This document shows positions 45,315 through 53,286 of a stretch of DNA of 64,000 nucleotides, piece after piece. The notes beneath the pieces were generated by a model. It was not told the DNA's origin, made no database searches, and saw only the letters and a program-made list of their open reading frames with translations. The translations under genes were made by a program, and so were the position numbers. The stretch's first letter is position 1. Every line of letters starts with the position of its first letter. The stretch is from Sulfurifustis variabilis (GTDB lineage: Bacteria; Pseudomonadota; Gammaproteobacteria; Acidiferrobacterales; Sulfurifustaceae), in NCBI RefSeq assembly GCF_002355415.1, contig NZ_AP014936.1, positions 1,488,001-1,552,000 on the forward strand, written 5' to 3'.

Positions 45315-46088
45315 ATGAAATCGGTGATTCTGGCCGGCGGGTTCGGGACGAGGATTAGCGAGGAGAGCGGCGTCCGACCCAAGCCCATGGTCGAGATCGG
45401 CGGCCGGCCCATTCTCTGGCATATCCTCAAGATCTACTCCGCCTACGGCTTCAACGAGTTCATCATCTGCCTGGGCTACAAGGGCCAGGCGATCAAGGAC
45501 TATTTCGCGAGCTACCACCTGCACACGTCGAACGTGACGTTCGACATGCGCCGCAACGAGATGGTGGTTCACCAGAACCACGCCGAGCCCTGGCGGGTGA
45601 CGCTGGTCGATACCGGCGAGCACACGATGACGGGCGGGCGGCTCAAGCGGGTGCGCGAGTTCCTCGACGGCGAAACCTTCTGCATGACCTACGGCGACGG
45701 CGTCAGCGACGTCAACATCCGGGAGCTCGTGCGGTTTCACCGGGAGCAGGGGGCGCTCGCGACGCTGACGGCGGCGCAGCCGCCGGGCCGGTTCGGGGCG
45801 TTCAGCCTGCAGCAGGGACAGAATCGCATCGAGACCTTCAAGGAGAAGCCCGAGGGAGACGGGGCCTGGGTCAACAGCGGTTTCTTCGTGCTGGAGCCGG
45901 CGGTGCTGGAGTACATCGACGGGGACCGGACGGTGTGGGAGCACGAGCCGCTCGAGCGACTGGCGCGCGAAGGCAGGCTCGCTGCGTACCGTCACCACGG
46001 CTTCTGGCAGCCGATGGATTCGCTTCGCGACAAGAACGTGCTCGAGAACCTGTGGCAGAGCGGCAACCCTCCCTGGAGGGTGTGGTAG
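45315..46088 (+). CDS. rfbF: Glucose-1-phosphate cytidylyltransferase
   Basis: A 257-residue enzyme making CDP-glucose from CTP and glucose-1-phosphate. It starts [20 protein letters not shown] (the nucleotide-binding GGFGTR loop), then [34 protein letters not shown] with the metal Asp, [11 protein letters not shown] and [20 protein letters not shown], all diagnostic of RfbF. The ATG at 45315 follows AGGAAGGA; the frame is open upstream to 45030 only by chance. It opens a run of seven sugar genes with overlaps or very short spacers. CDP-glucose usually feeds 3,6-dideoxy or branched sugars, but the usual dehydratase RfbG is not recognisable here. Confidence 0.95.
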   Translation: MKSVILAGGFGTRISEESGVRPKPMVEIGGRPILWHILKIYSAYGFNEFIICLGYKGQAIKDYFASYHLHTSNVTFDMRRNEMVVHQNHAEPWRVTLVDTGEHTMTGGRLKRVREFLDGETFCMTYGDGVSDVNIRELVRFHREQGALATLTAAQPPGRFGAFSLQQGQNRIETFKEKPEGDGAWVNSGFFVLEPAVLEYIDGDRTVWEHEPLERLAREGRLAAYRHHGFWQPMDSLRDKNVLENLWQSGNPPWRVW

Positions 46089-47294
46089 GTGGGGGGTGCG
46101 CGCTGTGATTTTCTGGTCATCGGCGGCGGCGTGATCGGCCTGAACGTCGCGCGCGCGCTCAAGCGCCGCTTCACCGATTGTTCCGTCACGGTGCTCGAGA
46201 AGGAGGAACACTGCGGGCGGCACGCGAGCGGGCGCAACAGCGGCGTGCTTCACGCGGGTTTCTACTACACCGCCGACAGCCTGAAGGCGCGGTTCACGCG
46301 CGACGGCAACCGCGAGCTCCGTGCGTACTGCGCGGAGCGCGGCGTGCCCGTCAACGCCTGCGGCAAGCTGGTGGTCGCGCAGCGCCCGGAGGACCTCGCC
46401 GGTCTGGCCGAGCTCGAGCGGCGGGCGCGGCGAAACGGCGTCGAGCTGCATTCCGTGGACGCGCAGGCGGCGCGGGAGATCGAACCCCGGGCGAGGACGG
46501 TGGAACGGGCGCTGTTTTCGCCGTCGACGGCCTCGGTCGACCCGGCGGCCGTTCTCGGACGGATGGAGGAGGACGCCCGCGCGGAAGGCGTGTCCATACG
46601 GTGCGGCGCGCGCTACCTGGGCCGCTCGGGCGGCCGCGTGCGCACGAACGCGGGAGCGTGGGAGGCGGGGTACGTGGTCAACGCGGCGGGCCTTCATGCC
46701 GATCGCGTGGCGCGGGACTTCGGGCATTCGGAGCACTATCGCATCCTCCCGTTCAAGGGGCTTTACCTCTACTCCGACGAGCCGGCCGGGGCCTTCCGCA
46801 CGAACATCTACCCGGTCCCGGACCTGCGCAACCCGTTTCTCGGCGTGCACTTCACGGTGACGGCCGAAGGCCGCGCGAAGATCGGCCCGACCGCGATCCC
46901 CGCGCTGTGGCGCGAGCAGTACGAGGGGGCGGCGAACTTCGACGCGCGCGAGTTCCTGGACATCGTCCGGCGCCAGGCCGGGCTGGCCGTGACCGCGGGC
47001 TTCGACTTCATCCGGCTCGCCGTCGAGGAGGTGCGGAAGTACTCCCGGAAGAGGCTGGTCGCGCTCGCCGCGCGCCTCGCGCACGGCGTTCGGGCCGAGC
47101 AATACCGGCGCTGGGGGCGGCCGGGAATCAGGGCGCAGCTCGTGGACCTGCGCAAGCGCCGCCTCGAGATGGACTTCGTGCTGGAGGGAGACGATCGGTC
47201 TTTTCACGTGCTCAATGCCGTGTCGCCGGCGTTCACCTGCAGCCTGCCGTTTTCGCGTTTCGTCGCCTCGGACATCGCGGCGAGGCTGCGCTGA
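46089..47294 (+). CDS. FAD-dependent oxidoreductase (DAO/LhgO-like, 401 aa)
   Basis: The GTG start directly follows the rfbF stop, with GGAGGG inside the end of rfbF. The N-terminal Rossmann motif is FLVIGGGVIGLNVARALKRR, followed by LEKEEHCGRHASGRNSGVLH (typical of L-2-hydroxyglutarate oxidase relatives) and a second FAD segment YVVNAAGLHADRVARDFGHS. The C-terminal part lacks the usual third GxxPxxxDG-type motif in clear form. It would oxidise a hydroxy acid or a sugar derivative; in this operon a nucleotide-sugar or sugar acid substrate is likely (inference). No signal peptide. Confidence 0.85.
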   Translation: MGGARCDFLVIGGGVIGLNVARALKRRFTDCSVTVLEKEEHCGRHASGRNSGVLHAGFYYTADSLKARFTRDGNRELRAYCAERGVPVNACGKLVVAQRPEDLAGLAELERRARRNGVELHSVDAQAAREIEPRARTVERALFSPSTASVDPAAVLGRMEEDARAEGVSIRCGARYLGRSGGRVRTNAGAWEAGYVVNAAGLHADRVARDFGHSEHYRILPFKGLYLYSDEPAGAFRTNIYPVPDLRNPFLGVHFTVTAEGRAKIGPTAIPALWREQYEGAANFDAREFLDIVRRQAGLAVTAGFDFIRLAVEEVRKYSRKRLVALAARLAHGVRAEQYRRWGRPGIRAQLVDLRKRRLEMDFVLEGDDRSFHVLNAVSPAFTCSLPFSRFVASDIAARLR

Positions 47295-47324
47295 CCATAT
47301 CAACGGAGACAGGGAATCAGGAAG

Positions 47325-48398
47325 ATGCGAATCGTCGTCACCGGAAACATGGGGTACATCGGTCCGTCCGTCGTGGAGCGCCTGCGCGCCAGCTATCCCG
47401 GCGCCGAGCTCGTCGGTCTCGATGCCGGCTACTTCGCCCATTGCCTGACCTGCGGCGACGGCCTGCCGGAGCGGCGACTCGACCTTCAGTACTTCGCCGA
47501 TGTCCGCCGGCCGCCCGAGCGGCTGCTGGAGGGCGCCTACGCGGTCGTCCACCTGGCGGCGATCTCCAACGACCCGATGGGACGCACCTACGAACGGGTG
47601 ACGGCGGAAATCAACCATCAGGCCAGCGTGCGGCTGGCGCGCGCGGCCAAGGCGGCCGGCGTGCGCCGGTTCGTCTTCGCTTCGAGCTGCAGCATGTACG
47701 GCTACGCCGCGGACGGCGAGCGGCGGGAGGGCGATCCGCTCAATCCCCTCACGGCGTATGCGCGCTCGAAGGTGGCGGTGGAACGCGAGCTCGAGTCGCT
47801 CGCCGACGACGGCTTCGTGGTCACGGCGCTGCGGTTCGCGACCGCGTGCGGCATGAGCAAGCGCCTGCGCCTCGACCTCGTGCTCAACGACTTCGTCGCC
47901 GGCGCCGTCCTGAACCGGGAAATCGGGATCCTGAGCGACGGCTCGCCGTGGCGGCCGCTCATCCACGTCGACGACATGGCGCGCGCCATCGACTGGGCGG
48001 TCGAGCGCGGACCCGGACCCGGGGCATACGTCGCCGTCAACGCCGGAGCCGACGAATGGAATTACCAGGTGCGCGACCTCGCGGAAGCGGTTGCGCGGAT
48101 CATTCCCGGGGTGCGCGTTTCGATCAACCCGGATGCCGTTCCGGACAAGCGTTCCTACCGGGTCAGCTTCGCGCTCTTCCGGACCCTCGCCCCCCGGCAC
48201 CAGCCGCAAATCGATCTCGACGAGGCGATTCGGGGCCTCCAGGCCGGGATCGAGACCGTGCGTTTCGGCGATCGCGATTTCCGCCGGTCGCCGTACATCC
48301 GCCTGAAGGTGCTCGGCGACCTGCGCGCCGACGGGCTGGTGGACGAGACGCTTCACTGGGCCACGCCGTCCGCGCTGCCGCGGGCCGCCCAGGCCTGA
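47325..48398 (+). CDS. NAD-dependent epimerase/dehydratase, SDR (357 aa)
   Basis: Extended SDR with the NAD motif IVVTGNMGYIGPSVVERL, the adenine-side DVRRP and VVHLAAISNDPMGRTYERV, the catalytic Ser region FASSCSMYGYAADGE, and YARSK holding the Tyr and Lys. It ends with a C-terminal substrate domain (PWRPLIHVDDMARAIDWA). An insert with Cys (HCLTCGDGLPERR) after the second strand is unusual. It is the best candidate in this operon to act on CDP-glucose (4,6-dehydration or epimerisation), since no typical RfbG is present. That assignment is inference. It overlaps or abuts the methyltransferase gene. Confidence 0.88.
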   Translation: MRIVVTGNMGYIGPSVVERLRASYPGAELVGLDAGYFAHCLTCGDGLPERRLDLQYFADVRRPPERLLEGAYAVVHLAAISNDPMGRTYERVTAEINHQASVRLARAAKAAGVRRFVFASSCSMYGYAADGERREGDPLNPLTAYARSKVAVERELESLADDGFVVTALRFATACGMSKRLRLDLVLNDFVAGAVLNREIGILSDGSPWRPLIHVDDMARAIDWAVERGPGPGAYVAVNAGADEWNYQVRDLAEAVARIIPGVRVSINPDAVPDKRSYRVSFALFRTLAPRHQPQIDLDEAIRGLQAGIETVRFGDRDFRRSPYIRLKVLGDLRADGLVDETLHWATPSALPRAAQA

Positions 48399-48418
48399 TG
48401 CAAGGAACGAAAGATCCG

Positions 48419-49651
48419 ATGACGCCCGCCTCCTGTCGATTCTGCGGCCACCCGCTCTCCCGGTCCTTCGCCGATCTCGGCATGTCGCCGCTCGCGAACA
48501 GTTACGTGCCTCCGGAGCGTCTCCGTGCCATGGAGCCGTTCTACCCGCTGCATGCCTACGTCTGCGAACGCTGCCTGCTCGTGCAGCTCGAGGAGTTCGA
48601 GTCGCCGGAGCGCATCTTCGGGGACTACGCGTACTTCTCGTCCTGCTCTCCCAGCTGGCTGGAACACGCGCGTGTCTATGCCGACCGGATGACCGCGCGG
48701 TTCGGCGTGGACCCCGCGTGGCAGGTGATCGAGATTGCGAGCAACGACGGCTATCTGCTGCGGAACTTCAAGGCGCGCGGAATCCCGGTGCTCGGTATCG
48801 AGCCGGCCGCGAACGTCGCCCGGGTGGCGATCGACGCCGGCATCCCTACCGAGGTGAGGTTCTTCGGGCGCGAGACGGCGCGAGCCCTCGTCGATGCCGG
48901 GAGACAGGCGGACCTCCTGATCGGCAACAATGTCCTCGCTCACGTCCCGGACCTGAACGACTTCGTCGGGGGCCTCGCGCTCGTGCTCAAGGAGCGCGGG
49001 ATCCTGACCATGGAGTTCCCGCACCTGCTGCGCCTGATCGAGCACACCGAGTTCGACACGATCTATCACGAGCATTTTTCGTATTTCTCGCTCCTCACCG
49101 TCGAGACGGTATTCGCCGCGCACGGCCTGGCGCTCTTCGACGTGGAGGAGCTGCCGACGCACGGCGGTTCGCTGCGGATCTACGCGCAGCGGGCGGACGA
49201 CGGCTCCCGGGCGCCGACGGGCCGCCTCGCGGATCTACGGGAGCAGGAGAGATCGGCCGGGCTGACGGACCTGCGCACCTACGATGCCTTCGCCGAGAGG
49301 GTGCGCGAAACGAAACGCAAGCTGCTGGCGTTCCTGATCGAGGCGCGCAGGGGAGGGAAGCGCATCGTGGGTTACGGGGCTCCGGCCAAGGGCAACACGC
49401 TCCTCAACTACTGCGGGGTGCGCGGCGATTTTCTCGATTACGTGGTGGACGTGAGCCCCCACAAGCAGGGGCGGTTCCTCCCGGGCACGCATCTGCCGAT
49501 CGACGCGCCGGAGCGCATTTTCGAGACCCGGCCGGACTACGTGCTCATCCTGCCGTGGAACCTCAAGGAGGAGATCATGCGGCAGATGGCCGGCATTCGC
49601 GAATGGGGTGGCCGTTTCGTCGTGCCCATCCCGGAACCGGCGGTGTACTGA
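48419..49651 (+). CDS. Sugar C-methyltransferase-like protein with N-terminal zinc motif (410 aa)
   Basis: The domain order is typical of TylC3/NovU-type sugar C-methyltransferases. An N-terminal zinc-binding part has CRFCGHPLSRSFADLGMSPL and CERCLLVQLEEF. The SAM domain has VIEIASNDGYLLRNFKARG, VLGIEPAANVARVA and GNNVLAHVPDLNDFV. The C-terminal domain has HYHEHFSYFSLLT-like sequence and VGYGAPAKGNTLLNYCG. These enzymes add a methyl to a sugar carbon next to a 4-keto group, giving branched sugars. The start is uncertain: ATG 48419 (AAGGA 12 bases before) or ATG 48398, which overlaps the SDR stop. It shares one base with the next gene's ATG. Confidence 0.9.
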   Translation: MTPASCRFCGHPLSRSFADLGMSPLANSYVPPERLRAMEPFYPLHAYVCERCLLVQLEEFESPERIFGDYAYFSSCSPSWLEHARVYADRMTARFGVDPAWQVIEIASNDGYLLRNFKARGIPVLGIEPAANVARVAIDAGIPTEVRFFGRETARALVDAGRQADLLIGNNVLAHVPDLNDFVGGLALVLKERGILTMEFPHLLRLIEHTEFDTIYHEHFSYFSLLTVETVFAAHGLALFDVEELPTHGGSLRIYAQRADDGSRAPTGRLADLREQERSAGLTDLRTYDAFAERVRETKRKLLAFLIEARRGGKRIVGYGAPAKGNTLLNYCGVRGDFLDYVVDVSPHKQGRFLPGTHLPIDAPERIFETRPDYVLILPWNLKEEIMRQMAGIREWGGRFVVPIPEPAVY

Positions 49652-50184
49652 TGCGCTTCATCGAGACCAGCCTCCCGGGCGCCTGGGTGATCGAGCCGGA
49701 GCCGCACTACGACGAGCGCGGGTTCTTCGCGCGCACGTGGTGCGAACGGGAGTTTCGCGAGCACGGCATCGCGATGGCCGTCCGGCAGTGCAATCTCTCC
49801 GGGAACCGGGCGCGGGGCATCCTGCGCGGACTGCATTACCAGGCGAGCCCGCATGCCGAGGCCAAGGTGGTGAGCTGCCTGCGCGGCGCGATCCACGACG
49901 TGATCGTCGATCTCCGGCCGGACTCGCCGTCGTTCAAGCGGCACGCCGCGGTCGAGCTGTCGCCCGGGAACGGACGCATGCTCTACGTGCCGCCGGGGAT
50001 GGCGCACGGATACCAGACGCTCACCGACGACGCGCTCGTCCATTACCTGATGTCCGAGCACTACGTGGCCGAGGCGCAGCGCGGCGTGCGCTGGGACGAC
50101 CCGGCGTTCGGGATCGAATGGCCCGCCGTCGAGGCGCGCATCATCTCCGCCCGCGACCTGGCGTACCCGGACTTCCTCGGATGA
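49651..50184 (+). CDS. dTDP-4-dehydrorhamnose 3,5-epimerase family protein (RmlC-like, 177 aa)
   Basis: Cupin-fold epimerase. Motifs are PEPHYDERGFFARTWCEREF, VRQCNLSGNRARGILRGLHY with the catalytic His, and LRGAIHDVIVDLRPDSPSFK. Then LYVPPGMAHGYQTLTDDALV and HYLMSEHYVAEAQRGVRWDD carry the Tyr and the family C-terminal signature. It would invert the 3 and/or 5 position of a 4-keto-6-deoxy nucleotide sugar. Because RfbF starts the operon, the true substrate is likely CDP- rather than dTDP-linked (inference). The start shares a base with the methyltransferase stop, and its own stop overlaps the DUF4910 gene by ATGA. Confidence 0.9.
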   Translation: MRFIETSLPGAWVIEPEPHYDERGFFARTWCEREFREHGIAMAVRQCNLSGNRARGILRGLHYQASPHAEAKVVSCLRGAIHDVIVDLRPDSPSFKRHAAVELSPGNGRMLYVPPGMAHGYQTLTDDALVHYLMSEHYVAEAQRGVRWDDPAFGIEWPAVEARIISARDLAYPDFLG

Positions 50185-51488
50185 GCACCGTTGCCCGTCG
50201 CGCCGAAGCTACGCCCGACATCGGGAAGGCGATGTACCGCCTGATCGAGCGGCTTTACCCGATCTGCCGCAGCATCACCGGCGACGGCGTGCGCGAGTCG
50301 CTCGCCATCGTCGGCGAGCACGTCCCGCTCCAGGTGCACGAGGTGCCGAGCGGCACGCCGGTGCTCGACTGGACGGTGCCGAAGGAATGGAACATCCGGG
50401 ACGCGTACGTGAAGGACGCGTCGGGGCGCCGCGTGATCGACTTCCGCCGGTCGAACCTGCACGTGCTCGGTTACAGCGCGCCGGTTCGACGCCGGATGTC
50501 GCTCGCCGAGCTGCGGCCGCACCTGCACACGCTGCCCGACTATCCCGACTGGATCCCGTATCGCACCTCGTACTACAAGGAGAACTGGGGCTTCTGCCTC
50601 GCGCACAAGGCGCTGCGCGCGCTCCCCGACGGGGAGTACGAGGTGGTCATCGACTCCACCCTGACCGACGGTGCGCTCACCTACGGCGAGCTCGTGCTGC
50701 CCGGGGAGCAGCAGGAAGAGTTCCTGCTCTCGTGCCACGTCTGCCATCCGTCGATGTGCAACGACAACCTTTCCGGCATCGCGCTGGCGACGTTCCTCGC
50801 CACGCGTCTGGCGGCCCGCCGCGCGCGCCGCTACACCTACCGCTTCCTGTTCATTCCGGGGACCATCGGCTCGATTACGTGGCTCGCCCGGAACGAGCAG
50901 GCGGCGAAGCGGGTCCGGCACGGTCTCGTGATCAATTGCGTGGGGGACGGCGGGCCGTTCAACTACAAGCGCAGCCGCCGCGGCGATGCGGAGATCGACC
51001 GCGCCGCGGCCAATGTCCTGCGGCATTGCGGGCGCGCGCACGACGTGTTCGATTTCTTCCCCTACGGGTACGACGAACGCCAGTACTGTTCGCCCGGATT
51101 CGATATGCCGGTCGGCGCGCTCTCGCGGACGACGCACGGGCACTACCCGCAGTACCACACCTCGGCCGACGACCTCGGATTCGTGCGGCCGGAGCCGCTC
51201 GCCGAATCGCTCGATCTGTACGAAACCGTCATCGACGCGATCGAGCAGAACCGGCGTTACCGCAATCTCAATCCCAAGGGTGAGCCGCAGCTGGGACGCC
51301 GGGGACTCTACGGCGCTTTCGGAGCGGGAATGCGAAGCGAGGACGAAATGGCGGTGTTCTGGGTGCTCAACCTGTCGGACGGCGAACACGACCTGCTCGG
51401 CGTCGCCGAGCGCGCGGAAATGCCGTTCGCGACGATCGCGCGCGCCGCCGCCGCGCTGCGCGACACGGGGCTGCTGGCGGCGGAATAG
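50181..51488 (+). CDS. DUF4910/aminopeptidase-like domain protein (435 aa)
   Basis: The N-terminal DUF2172-like part has GKAMYRLIERLYPICRSITG, EVPSGTPVLDWTVPKEWNIR and SNLHVLGYSAPV. The central zinc-peptidase-like fold has FLLSCHVCHPSMCNDNLSGI, RFLFIPGTIGSITWLARN and HYPQYHTSADDLGFV, giving the His/Asp/His arrangement expected of an M28-type metal site. The C-terminal ~80 residues look like a winged helix (DLLGVAERAEMPFATIARAA). This combination occurs mainly in polysaccharide gene clusters, where its reaction is unknown; amide hydrolysis or transfer on a modified sugar is a guess. It is translationally coupled to the RmlC-like gene (ATGA). Confidence 0.88.
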   Translation: MSTVARRAEATPDIGKAMYRLIERLYPICRSITGDGVRESLAIVGEHVPLQVHEVPSGTPVLDWTVPKEWNIRDAYVKDASGRRVIDFRRSNLHVLGYSAPVRRRMSLAELRPHLHTLPDYPDWIPYRTSYYKENWGFCLAHKALRALPDGEYEVVIDSTLTDGALTYGELVLPGEQQEEFLLSCHVCHPSMCNDNLSGIALATFLATRLAARRARRYTYRFLFIPGTIGSITWLARNEQAAKRVRHGLVINCVGDGGPFNYKRSRRGDAEIDRAAANVLRHCGRAHDVFDFFPYGYDERQYCSPGFDMPVGALSRTTHGHYPQYHTSADDLGFVRPEPLAESLDLYETVIDAIEQNRRYRNLNPKGEPQLGRRGLYGAFGAGMRSEDEMAVFWVLNLSDGEHDLLGVAERAEMPFATIARAAAALRDTGLLAAE

Positions 51489-51497
51489 AGGGAGCGA

Positions 51498-52445
51498 ATG
51501 GAGACGGAGAGCTTCGAGGGCCAGACGGTGGTGATCACCGGAGCGAGCGGCTTCATCGGCGCCGCGCTGTCGCGGCGCCTGCGCGATCTGGGCGCCACGG
51601 TCCACGGCGTGTCCCGGCAGCCGCGCACGGACGGCGACGGGTGCGATTACTGGTGGCGCAGCAACCTCGCCCAGTTCGACGACGCCCGCCGGTTGATGAC
51701 GGCCGTGCGGCCGTCGACGATCTTCCACCTCGCCAGCCACGTGGCCGGCGCCCGGGACGTCTCCCTGGTGCCGGTCACACTGCGGGACAACCTCGTGACG
51801 GCCGTCCACCTGCTCGCCGCGGCGACCGAAACGGGATGCCGCCGCGTTCTGCTCGCGGGCTCGCTCGAAGAGCCGGAGCCGGGGTCCGGCTGGCCGGTGC
51901 CGGCGTCCCCGTACGCCGCCGCCAAGTACGCCGCGAGCACCTATGCCCGGATGTTCCACGCGCTGTACCGGACGCCCGTCGTGCTGCTGCGCTTCTTCAT
52001 GGTGTACGGGCCCGGGCAGTGGGACGAGAAGAAGCTCGTGCCCTACGTCATCCGCTCGCTGCTCGAGGGGCGCGCCCCGGAAATCTCGAGCGGCCGGCGG
52101 CGGATCGACTGGATCTACGTGGACGACGTGGTCGAAGGGTGCCTGGCGGCGGCGCGGGCGAGCGGCGTCGAGGGGGAAACGATCGATCTCGGTTCGGGCG
52201 AGCTCGCGACCGTGCGCGACGTCGTCGAACGGATCGTGGCGCTGGCCGGACCGGGCACCGTGCCGCGGTTCGGCGCCGTGCCCGACCGTCCCTTCGAGCA
52301 GGAGCGGCTCGCCGACGTCGCGCGGACACGCGCGCGGATCGGATGGCAGCCGCGCGTCGGCCTCGCGGAAGGCCTCGCGCGCACGGTCGCCTGGTACAGC
52401 AAGGCGGGCGAGGAGCGGATCGTGTCGCAGGCGGGGGCCCAATGA
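51498..52445 (+). CDS. NAD-dependent epimerase/dehydratase, SDR (315 aa)
   Basis: Second extended SDR of the operon. It shows VVITGASGFIGAALSRRLRD, IFHLASHVAGARDVS, the Ser region LLAGSLEEPEPGS, the active-site YAAAKYAASTYARMF and a substrate domain with FMVYGPGQWDEKKLVPYVIR and RIDWIYVDDVVEGCLAAARA. It may reduce the 4-keto group as the last step of the activated sugar pathway, or act as 4-epimerase (inference). It starts 9 bases after the DUF4910 stop, with GGGAG before the ATG, and overlaps the ABC permease gene by ATGA, tying synthesis and export together. Confidence 0.88.
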   Translation: METESFEGQTVVITGASGFIGAALSRRLRDLGATVHGVSRQPRTDGDGCDYWWRSNLAQFDDARRLMTAVRPSTIFHLASHVAGARDVSLVPVTLRDNLVTAVHLLAAATETGCRRVLLAGSLEEPEPGSGWPVPASPYAAAKYAASTYARMFHALYRTPVVLLRFFMVYGPGQWDEKKLVPYVIRSLLEGRAPEISSGRRRIDWIYVDDVVEGCLAAARASGVEGETIDLGSGELATVRDVVERIVALAGPGTVPRFGAVPDRPFEQERLADVARTRARIGWQPRVGLAEGLARTVAWYSKAGEERIVSQAGAQ

Positions 52446-53272
52446 ACCATCCCGTGACGTCCACGACGGTCATCCGTCCCTATCACCGGCTGGAGGCGTT
52501 CGACTGGCGCGAGCTGCGCGAGTACCGGGACCTCTTCTACTTCCTGGTGCTGCGGGACATCAAGGTGCTCTACGCCCAGACGATCCTCGGGTTCTCGTGG
52601 GCGATCCTCAATCCGCTCATCCAGATCCTCGTCTTCACGGTCATCTTCGGGCACGTGGCGAACATTGCCACCGACGGCATTCCCTACGTGCTGTTTTCCA
52701 CCGTCGCCATCGTGCCCTGGACCTACATGTCCGAGGCGATGACGGCGTCGAGCCAGAGTCTCGTCAACGAGCAGTCCATGCTGGGCAAGGTGTACTTCCC
52801 CCGGGTGATCTACCCGCTCACGCCCATCTTCGCCAAGCTCGTGGATTTCGCCATCGCCATGCTCATCATCGTGGCGGTCCTCTTCTATTACCGCGTGACG
52901 CCGACGACGAACCTCCTCCTGCTGCCGGCGCTCATGCTGGTCATGATGCTCATTCCGGCGGGGGTGGGGATGTGGCTTTCGGCGCTCGCGATCCGGTTCC
53001 GCGACGTGAAGTTCGCCATGCCGTTCGTCATCCGCATGCTGATCTACTCGGCGCCCATCCTCTACACCGCTTCCGCGATTCCCGACAGCTACCGGCTGCT
53101 CTACTCGCTCAACCCGATCGTGGGCGTGATCGAGGGTTTCCGCGCGGCGCTCCTCGGGACGCCGATCGAGTGGATGTTCGTGCTGCCCGGGCTCGCGACC
53201 GCCGTCCTGCTGTTCGTGAGCGGCGCGATCTATTTCCGGCGGATGGAACGCGTATTCGTCGACGTGATCTGA
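52442..53272 (+). CDS. O-antigen/polysaccharide ABC transporter permease (Wzm type)
   Basis: A 276-residue membrane protein with six hydrophobic segments, including FSWAILNPLIQILVFTVIFG, LVDFAIAMLIIVAVLFYYRV, LLLPALMLVMMLIPAGVGMW and WMFVLPGLATAVLLFVSGAI. The N-terminal cytoplasmic motif REYRDLFYFLVLRDIKVLYA is typical of polysaccharide export permeases, and PRVIYPLTPIFAKLVDF marks the coupling loop region. With the ATPase encoded 15 bases downstream, it should move an undecaprenyl-linked O-antigen-like glycan across the inner membrane. The ATGA overlap with the SDR gene suggests the exported polymer contains the sugar made upstream. Confidence 0.92.
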   Translation: MNHPVTSTTVIRPYHRLEAFDWRELREYRDLFYFLVLRDIKVLYAQTILGFSWAILNPLIQILVFTVIFGHVANIATDGIPYVLFSTVAIVPWTYMSEAMTASSQSLVNEQSMLGKVYFPRVIYPLTPIFAKLVDFAIAMLIIVAVLFYYRVTPTTNLLLLPALMLVMMLIPAGVGMWLSALAIRFRDVKFAMPFVIRMLIYSAPILYTASAIPDSYRLLYSLNPIVGVIEGFRAALLGTPIEWMFVLPGLATAVLLFVSGAIYFRRMERVFVDVI

Positions 53273-53286
53273 GCGACCCGAAGAAC

